Part shown: positions 56,817 through 64,000 of the stretch, one piece after another
How positions within the stretch are numbered: the stretch's first letter is position 1
How the letters are laid out: each line of letters starts with the position of its first letter
Assembly: GCA_027886185.1 (NCBI GenBank)
Contig: WOAB01000093.1
Coordinates: 1,178,001-1,242,000 of the forward strand
DNA length: 64,000 nt
Direction of reading: 5' to 3'
Source of the DNA: Rheum nobile
Lineage: Eukaryota > Streptophyta > Magnoliopsida > Caryophyllales > Polygonaceae
Made by a program: the position numbers and the translations under genes
The notes under the pieces: generated by a model
The model's database searches: none
Seen by the model: the letters and a program-made list of their open reading frames with translations, nothing else
What the model was told of the DNA's origin: nothing

Positions 56817-59800
56817 TTTTTTTTTATACAAGGTAAATAGAAGACACTCTTACGAGAAGGAAATGTCTAAATCATCACAACGGATAGTTTTTATAAGTTT
56901 TTTATAGACAGTAGCCGAGAGTTACAAGTGTGAAACTGTAAGCGCGATCTTAGTAGTTGCTCTCGAGAAGGATGAGTGGCAATGTACTCCTGGATGTAGC
57001 TTCTAAGCAGAGTAGGCGATACATCATTTGTGGCTAGGAAGTCGGCCGCTGCGTTACTTTCCTTGCTATAGTGAGAAATAGTAAATCTTTCATACTGGTG
57101 AAAGAGGGATCAAATATCAAAAATAATAGTTCGAATTTTCCACGGTATTTTCCACATACCCCTAATGGCATTTATAACAGACAAGTTATTACCCACAATA
57201 ATGAGAAATCTGATATTAAGGGATATGGCCTTGAGAATTCCTTCAAGAGCAGCAAATGCTTCAGCTTTTAGAAGCAATGAGCATAATATTTGTTTTCTAT
57301 CTACGAATAGAACTTCTCCTAAGTGGTTACGCAGAATATGTCCTATATGAGAAGAGAGATCGTATTTTACATATCCATCAAAGTTTAATTTGCTCCATTG
57401 AGGCGGTGGTCTCTTCCAACTAGTCGATTTTCTAGTGGCTTTTCTTGAGCCTTTGACACCTGTCGGTTTCGATTTTAGCTGAGAATCTAACCTTTCCTTA
57501 TGTTGAATGCTTTGAAGGATTGTGGAAGATTATAGAGTTTCTGTGGTTTCAAATGTTCCACCAGAGAAAAAAAAATACCGGAGTTAGTGTTAATGTTCTT
57601 AAGGAAATCCATATTAGTCTAGAAATTCCCGGATGTTTGTAAATTGTAACTAAATCCTGAGATCCTTTCGATATCTTTAAATAAGTGTCAACGTGTATGG
57701 ACATTGAAAAAATAGATGGTTTGAATCTTCATCAGTCATATTACAAAGAACACATTGTGAGGGTACCTTTCAGTAGTAGGAAGTGAATCTGATAGGGCTT
57801 TCCAAAGGAAATTCTTAATTTTTAGGGGAATAGGTAGTTTCCAAATTCATGTTGGGAAATCTTGGTGGCTATGAGGGTGGACAATAGTAGGTAGTAAACG
57901 TGTTGACTTAACAGAGAAAGTACCATCTGCATATAATCTCCATATAAGTTAATCCTCAATGTTTGTGGACGGTATATGAATGTGTAAGATTTTACTTATA
58001 ATATGTGGTGGGACTACATATTGCAATTGGGCGATGTCCAAGCTCTTAGTGGGCGTTATAAAATATGAAACTTTTGTAGTAAGATCATGTTGGTATGAGT
58101 AAGCGTCTAATGTACAATCAGATTTTGAGTGGTTGATCCAGAAGTTGATATCATTACCATTGCCTAGTTGCCAAAGAATTTCGACTTTGAAAATGTCAAG
58201 GATTTGTAGTAATCGAGAGAATTTCCAGGAGTCAGCCGACTTCTTCTTGTAAGAGAAGAGGTCTGAAGAGCCTAAGTATTTTTCTATAATTAGTCTAAGC
58301 TGTATACCATCTAGTCTAGTAAGAAGTTTCCAAAGTAGTTTCATTTGCATAGATGGTATGCAACTTAGACTAATTATAGAAAAATACTAAGGATATGTAG
58401 TAATCGAGAGAATTTCCAAGAGTCAGCCGACTTCTTCTTGTAAGAGAAGAGGTCTGAAGAGCCTAAGTATTTTTCTGTAATTAGTCTAAGCTGCATACCA
58501 TCTGGTTCAGTAAGAAGTTTCCAAAGTTGTTTCATTTGCATAGATTTATTAATATCTTCCGACTATTGAAAACCCAAACCACTTGTTGATTTAGGTTAAC
58601 AAATTTTATCTCAACTAATAAGGGGGTGGTGGTTAGGGCTGAATTTGTTCCAGAAATCTTTGTTTATTTTATCGATGTCCTTACAAATTGTTTTTGGGAA
58701 AAGAAAACTTTGCATTAAGTAATTTGTTTTTTTACTGGAGGTTGGATTATATCATAATACTATGTCATGCTTGAGACAAAGAGTTTTTTTCCATCTACCA
58801 AGTTGTTTCTTTAGACTGAACATTGAGTTATTTACTCTTCCACGAATAATGGGAATACCAACGTATTTCTCCATATGTTTTGTTACTTGAATATTCAGAA
58901 AACTCGCTAAGGAGGTAGATTCTTGGCTTGTGATATTGCAAGAAGTTTGATATATACTTTTGTAGTAATTAATAGATAAACCCGATCTTAAGGTGAAGTC
59001 ATCCATAACTGATTTTATTGTTAACAAGTTTGCTTGAGATGTATTGGCAAGGATAAGCGTGTCATCTACGAAAATTAGGAAGGGAATGCAAGTGCCATTT
59101 CTAGTCAATTGAATGCAAATTCTTCTATTTCGTTGTTATGATTCCAATGTAAGAGTCCATGCTAGGTATTTCATAGATAAGATGAAGATGAAAGTGTTAT
59201 TGGGTCTCCTTACCTTAACCCGTATGAAGGACAAAATATATGACTTTGTTCATTATTAACTAGGACTGAAAATGATGTGAAGGTAATACATATCATTATG
59301 AACTTTACCCATGATTTTGCAAAACCAAACTTAAGAAGAGTTTGTTTTATGAAGTTCTAGATAAGTTTGTCATAAATTTTTTTCATATCTATTTTTTAAG
59401 CCATCCAACCGTTCTTACTTTTTTTTCCTTTTATGAAATGAATGGAAAATCTCATGCACAATAAGAATGTTATCTTGAATTAGGCAACCATGCACAAAGG
59501 TGTCTTGTAATGGACTAATGAGTTTAGGCAGAAGAGATTTCAATCGATTGGCCATCAACTTGGTTATGATTTTTGTACATAGTATTACAAAGGCTTATTG
59601 GACGGTAGTGGTTAATAGTTGAAGGAGTGTCATTTTTTGGGATTAGGGTAATGAAGGACCGTGCACATTCACGAAGAAGTTGAACGGAATGGAAGAATGA
59701 TTAAATTGCTGAAATGACAAAATTTTCTACAGTTGACCAAAAATTATGGTAGAACTTAGTAGTGAAGCCATTTGGAGCTAGAGTTTTATCATGTGGTAAA

Positions 59801-60425
59801 TCGAAAAATTGTATGTTTTATTTCAGACGCGGTCGGTTGTTTGCATAGAATTGCATTGTCAGTATCAAATACCATTTGTGGAATTACCGATAAGTCCTAT
59901 TGTGAAGTAGTATTAATGCGTAGGTGATGGAAGCGAGACTGCAATTCATCAGAGATGGTTTTTTTTAATAATGTCGTGATCGTATAATATTATCCCGTGA
60001 GGTGTTTGGAAAGAAGTATTTTTTTTTTGTAGGATCTTATTTTCGAAAATGTATGAAAGTATTTAGTATTTTTATATGTATCCTAAATGTGGTGAGTCTT
60101 GGCGCGTTGTTTCCAATAAGTATGTAGCAATTTGTTATACTTGACTAATTGTGTGTTGTATTTTTCAAGTATGGATAAATTTGTAAGGTCAAGGACTACC
60201 TCGTGAGTTTGTCCTGTGTGAGTTTTAGTTGTGTGAAGGTATTGTTAATATTGCGCCGTTTTCAAGCATTGGAATAAGTTTTAGCAAGTTTCTGTTTCGT
60301 GAATAATCTAAACATATATAAACCCTTATCTTTATAACTCCATACCTTTTTGACAAAGTTGCTAAAACTCTCATAATCGAGCTAAATATTTTCAAATCTG
60401 AATGGCAATTTGCAAAATACACATT
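56817..60425 (-). mobile_element. L1-type LINE 4, 5'-truncated
   Basis: Minus strand with 3' poly(A) read as T9 at 56817. Up the element are RNase H remnants (ISHYSKESNAAADFLA), a zinc region, LLWKLLTRLDGIQLRLIIEK, RT with FLIFVDDTLILA (normally FADD) and RSGLSINYYKS, and a linker (YWKQRAKTHH, LPFRFENI, LDYESFSNFVKKVW) near 60400, where it stops. Stops and frameshifts throughout. The repeat with inverted insert at 58199-58543 lies in its coding part. The TATTGTTGCTCCTATA at 56799-56814 just beyond the poly(A) recurs at 61428-61443. Confidence 0.85.
58199..58543. repeat. Duplication with an inverted templated segment inside L1 copy 4
   Basis: About 154 bp (58199-58352) is repeated at 58389-58543 with roughly seven differences. 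Between the copies, 58351-58392 is the reverse complement of 58271-58312 (three mismatches), giving the order copy, inverted piece, copy. Confidence 0.92.
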
Positions 60426-60573
60426 TAGTTAAAAGAAATATTAAGATGAAGTGATCATATATAGTAAAAGAATAATGATAACTAATAAATTTTAGTAATA
60501 ATTAGTGAAAAAAAAAGAGTGAATAAAAACTATGTGCATACGCTCAAAAAAGTTGTTTTTCGTATAGTATTTT

Positions 60574-61427
60574 TTTTATACAAGCAAACATAAGGTATCC
60601 TTACAAATAAGAAGGCATACCTAAATCATCACAACGGGTGATTTTTACAAATGTTTTACAAGCTGATGAAATAGTAGAGCTCGAATCTAAAAACTAAAGA
60701 CGAGATCGATGCAGCTGTGTACACCCACAGTGCGGCGAAAGGTAATCCGTAATGGCATTACGTAGAAGAGTAGAGGAGATGTTAGAAGTAGTCAGGAAAT
60801 CTGCGGCTTTGTTAGATTCTCGGTAGAAGTGATGAACCTGAAAATAATCAAAACCACGTAACAAGGATCGAATTTCTGTAATTATAGGAGATATTTCCCA
60901 AGGAATTTTCCAAATTCCCCGGATGGAATTAATGACCGTAAGATTATCTCCTTCAAGAACTACCCGCGTAAAATGAAGAGAAATAGTCATACGAAGGCAC
61001 TCAAGAGCGGCCAACGCCTCAACTTTAATAGGTGAGGAGCAGAGAATTTGCCTATGGTCTAAGAAGACCACCTCACCAGAGTGGTTGCGGAATACGCATC
61101 CAATATGTGTAGAACCAGTAGGTTTGACCGATGCGTCAAAATTTAATTTTATACAGTTAGGAGGAGGTTTTCGCTATCAAGAAAATTGTCTGGAGCGCTT
61201 CCTTTTATTGGCAGAGGACTGCTGCTGGGATAAAGACAAGGTCCAGTCTTTGTAAGAAATGTAAGCATTGTTGACAGTTTTCTGAATATTAATAGGATCT
61301 TTTCTTAAGATTATAGAATTACGGTCTTTTCATATGGTCCACCAGAGAAAAATGACCGGAATAATATCTCTGTTTTTGGAGTGAAAGAATTCCATATTAG
61401 AATAGAAATCATTGTTGAAGTCAAAAC
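60574..61427 (-). mobile_element. L1-type LINE 5, 3' tail only
   Basis: The 3' end (TTTTTTTTATACAAG at 60574 read on plus) matches the 3' end of copy 4, including AATCATCACAACGG. The RNase H is well preserved: SSPIKVEALAALECLRM, RVVLEGDNLTVINSIRG, YRESNKAADFLTTSN, to a stop at about 60696. It breaks off at 61427, directly before TATTGTTGCTCCTATA (61428-61443). The frame at 60694-61071 is the longest clean L1 RNase H piece in this part of the window. Confidence 0.85.
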
Positions 61428-61488
61428 TATTGTTGCTCCTATAGTTGAACTCTCAAATATCATACCATTCGAGCTATAAAATCTAAAA

Positions 61489-61987
61489 TTTCGGAATAAA
61501 ATATCCCACTTTTAAGAGTTGTGACATAACTTGTCTAGTATATAAGTTTGATGTGCTACTCCTCCTATTGTCGATTGGTTTTAGGATAAAACCTCATTGG
61601 GCTTATGTACTAGGCTTATCTACGCATATGCGCTTGTGTTCACACAATCCTCAGTCATTGGGCCCACGGACTTTCACATGGTATCAGAGCGGGTTCGGTC
61701 CTGAGTCCCTTTCTTGGGTTAATTGGGCATCCACACCCGTTTGTCCAAGTGTCAATTGAGTCAAGCCAATTGTCCACATGTTGCACTTGCGGGGGCGTGT
61801 TGGAATATAACATCCTACATCTAAAAGTTATGACATAATTTGTCTAGTATATAAGCTTGATGTGATACTCCTCCTATTGTCAATTGATTTTATTATGGAA
61901 CTTTATTGGCTTATCTACTGGGTTTATCTGCGCTTATACGCTTGTGTCCACACGATCTTTAGTCATTGGGCCCACGAACTATCGTAT
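61489..61987 (+). mobile_element. TRIM (miniature LTR retrotransposon)
   Basis: Two LTRs of about 190 bp (61489-61678 and 61798-61987) surround only 119 bp. The first ends ...CTTTCACA and is followed at once by PBS TGGTATCAGAGC (61679-61690). The second starts TGTTGGAATATAACATCC after a G-rich run (GCGGGGGCG). Shared landmarks are GACATAA, TTGTCTAGTATATAAG, CTCCTCCTATTGTC and CATTGGGCCCACG. The first LTR's start is degraded. No coding capacity. The LTRs are visibly diverged, so it is old. Confidence 0.88.
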
Positions 61988-62377
61988 AAAATGTTAAATT
62001 TTTTTGATAAGATCTAAAAAAATTAATTAGACGTATTAACATACAATCTAGGCACCTGGTACACCCAATTCAATTGATTAAATATTCTTAGAGCCCACAA
62101 AAGCAAAATTTTATATGATTTGGAATCAAGTGAAATGATAATTAAAAAAAAATTGAGATTGAAGTGTGTAACGAGATTCCAATTATAATTCTCTAAGCTT
62201 GGGTCTCTGCTACCGCAAGTCCCGATGCCAACTAATAATGACATGAGAAGAAGAGCAAATTTATTAGTACGACAGTCCATCAATTGTCCCTTGAAAATAA
62301 AATTTAATACTGCGACAATATGTCATCTCACCTGCCTTATATATACGGAGTATTATTCGATCTTGGAAAAAATTGTG
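61988..62377. other. Intergenic, nothing recognised
   Basis: AT-rich single-copy-looking DNA. The minus-strand frame at 62023-62283 has no domain or coding signature. Confidence 0.45.
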
Positions 62378-62385
62378 CTTATAAC

Positions 62386-62784
62386 TAGGGGTGTTTATTG
62401 GGTTCGGATTGGATCGAATTTTTTTAAAATGTCGGACCGGATCTATTCAGTCCGGTTTTGGTCTGGTCCGGTCCGGTCCGGTTTAGGATCAGTCTAAATC
62501 GGTTCTTATTTAAAAAAAAATAAAAAAAATAAATTCTTATTTAATATCTAAAATCATTTATACTCCTAATTTATTAAATTTAAAAAAATCTATAAAAAAA
62601 ATATTTAAACTCTTAATTATTATTTTTTTTAAAATATCCGATTCACCGGACCGGTTAAAATCCGGGTTTGGACTAGACCCAGATTAATGGGAAAACATAG
62701 ACCGCACGGACCATAATTTCACCGGTCCGGTCTTTTCCGGTCCGGTCCATTTTTTCCGATCCGGATTGTTTTTGAACACCCCTA
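62386..62784. mobile_element. hAT-type MITE rich in CCGGTC repeats
   Basis: 399 bp with tips TAGGGGTGTT and (G)AACACCCCTA, flanked by the 8-bp duplication CTTATAAC (62378-62385, 62785-62792). 8 bp is the hAT signature. Subterminal parts contain runs of GGTCCGGTCC in both halves facing each other, around an AT-rich centre. No transposase. Confidence 0.9.
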
Positions 62785-62825
62785 CTTATAACTATATACC
62801 CATGCATGAATGGACAACTTTTCTA

Positions 62826-62871
62826 TATAAGTGGTTTCTTACTACAATTATAAGTGGTTTCTTACTACAAT
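62826..62871. repeat. Tandem pair of 23-bp units
   Basis: TATAAGTGGTTTCTTACTAC plus AAT occurs twice head-to-tail (62826-62848, 62849-62871) without mismatch. Confidence 0.95.
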
Positions 62872-62929
62872 TCAGTATGGATTTAGAAGCATAAACTGAC
62901 CGAGTCTAAGCTATGTAGATCCAATGTTT

Positions 62930-64000
62930 AAGACGAGGGAATGGTGAAGTTGTTCCCTGGGAAATAGAATATAGTAACAGTAAGGCAATATCGATGACAC
63001 GATTTATTGAAGAGAAAAATTTGATCAATTAAATAGATAATCAAGAAAAAAGTTCAACATTTTAACCTAATGGAATTCCATACATTTATTTAATTTATTA
63101 ATGATTAATAACAAATAATATATTAAGCAAGTAAGGACTTCACAATCTAGTCATACAAAATTCATATATCTAACTTTAACTTCTAAGCAAGTACTACAGC
63201 CTACGGGTAACCTAACAAATTATGCAATGACTCAACCCTAATACAAGTACTAACCTTAAACACAAAGCTCAAGTTTGTACCTTTGTCTTCTCTCTTTCTC
63301 TTTCTCGAAAACTCAACATTGTATTCAGACTAAATCCTAGACTTGATCTATATATAACTCATGAAATGATCTTTCTTTTGGATCACACAAGCGTACTTAC
63401 AATAAATATATAATTTCCATTTTATCTAAATATATACCATAAATACAAATCTTAACTAAAATAATCTAAAAAATAAATTTTTTTAAAATAAGATCTAATC
63501 AAATAATATATACTCCCTCCGTTAAGAAAGAAGTGTAGTTTTAGCCTTCGATTTTTGTAACGAAGTATTTGTCATTTTAGAGTTTTAGGTAATGATTTAT
63601 TGGTGAGTTACGAGATATGTAATTAAAAATTATATATCTATGCAAATTATTTTCATTCATTGATTAAAAATGAGGTGAGTAATTATTAAATTATAGATTT
63701 TAAAAAAAGTTTATAGTGTTATAGCTTAATTATTACATTTCTTAATAGTTGTGTAAAAAGATAAAATGACAAATATTGCTTAACGGAAAGAGAGTAAAAG
63801 CTAAAGCCTTGTCAGTTACTTTGTTCCTTCACATAATCGGTTTTCTTTCTTGTTGAGTTTCCTTTGACTTCTCTGTTTTGTTTCTTAGGATTTCAATGTT
63901 GTCTAATATGCTTTCAACCTAAAATACATGGAACAAAAACTATTAAAGCTATGGTATTTATCATTATTAAAATTAGAGAGAACTAATACATGACGAATTC
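62930..64000 (-). mobile_element. SIRE-like copia LTR relic (minus strand), runs out of the window
   Basis: Matches the relic of 12908-19597 piece by piece: AGCAAGTAAGGACTTCACAA (63126-63145), TACCTTTGTCTTCT, TATATATA, ACCATAAATACAAA, ATCTAATCAAATAATAT, and TTTATCATTATTAAAATTAG near the window's end. On the minus strand it reads in the same order as 48592-49432. A Stowaway MITE sits inside. No TSD visible; the right end is outside the window or just at it. Confidence 0.6.
63513..63794. mobile_element. Stowaway (Tc1/mariner) MITE
   Basis: 282 bp; tips CTCCCTCCGTTAAG and CTTAACGGAAAGAGAG, flanked by TA on both sides (63511-63512, 63795-63796). The other SIRE-like relics lack this insert at the matching place, which confirms its ends. 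Confidence 0.88.

Noticed and set aside
1..64000. tRNA, rRNA or organelle-derived genes
   Set aside because: No cloverleaf-like or rRNA-like stretch was recognised by eye; the tRNA-like matches are retrotransposon primer sites.

Overview
This window looks like repeat-rich nuclear DNA of a flowering plant, probably a eudicot. I found no complete ordinary host gene, no rRNA or tRNA gene, and nothing bacterial. Evidence for a plant: lineage-typical LTR retrotransposons (Ty3/gypsy Athila-, Tat- and Tekay-like; Ty1/copia SIRE-like), L1-type LINEs with a C-terminal RNase H, a CACTA transposon, a MULE/FAR1 transposase gene, and MITEs of four kinds (Mutator-like, Tourist, hAT, Stowaway). The species cannot be named from the sequence.

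Layout. 1-2660: 3' end and LTR of an Athila-like element, which abuts (and probably interrupts) a Tekay-type LTR (2661-4550). 4551-12907: a decayed Tat-lineage gypsy element on the minus strand (5' LTR, PBS, gag, protease, RT/RNase H, second RNase H, integrase). A complete solo LTR with 5-bp target duplications (6522-7756) splits its pol. 12908-19597: a SIRE-like LTR relic split by a 5.5-kb CACTA element (13061-18551) and a Mutator-like MITE (18906-19171). The CACTA carries an apparently intact multi-exon DUF8039/Ulp1-like protease gene and two exons of a host EMC8/9 gene. 19598-34371: a gypsy element with gag and protease only, whose 5' LTR is interrupted 9 bp from its end by a structurally complete 10.6-kb SIRE-type copia element (20324-30919; two 1110-bp LTRs). 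34958-39195: an L1. 40163-45249: a decayed MULE/FAR1/OTU transposase gene preceded by an array of six palindromes, with a convergent unidentified gene. 45250-48591: very AT-rich DNA without genes. 48592-54935: a SIRE-like LTR relic, an L1 split by a 2396-bp Tekay solo LTR with perfect 5-bp duplications, and another L1 tail. 54936-64000: MITEs, two L1 tails inside one pair of 16-bp duplications, a TRIM, and a third SIRE-like relic containing a Stowaway MITE.

How it fits together. This is a stratigraphy of nested insertions. Most coding regions carry stops or frameshifts. The one gene whose exons join in one open frame with all catalytic residues is the Ulp1-like gene of the CACTA element. The most unusual structures are the palindrome array in the promoter of the MULE gene, the EMC8/9 exons inside the CACTA, the GC-rich palindromic modules shared by different LTR families, and several templated or duplicated rearrangements within L1 copies.
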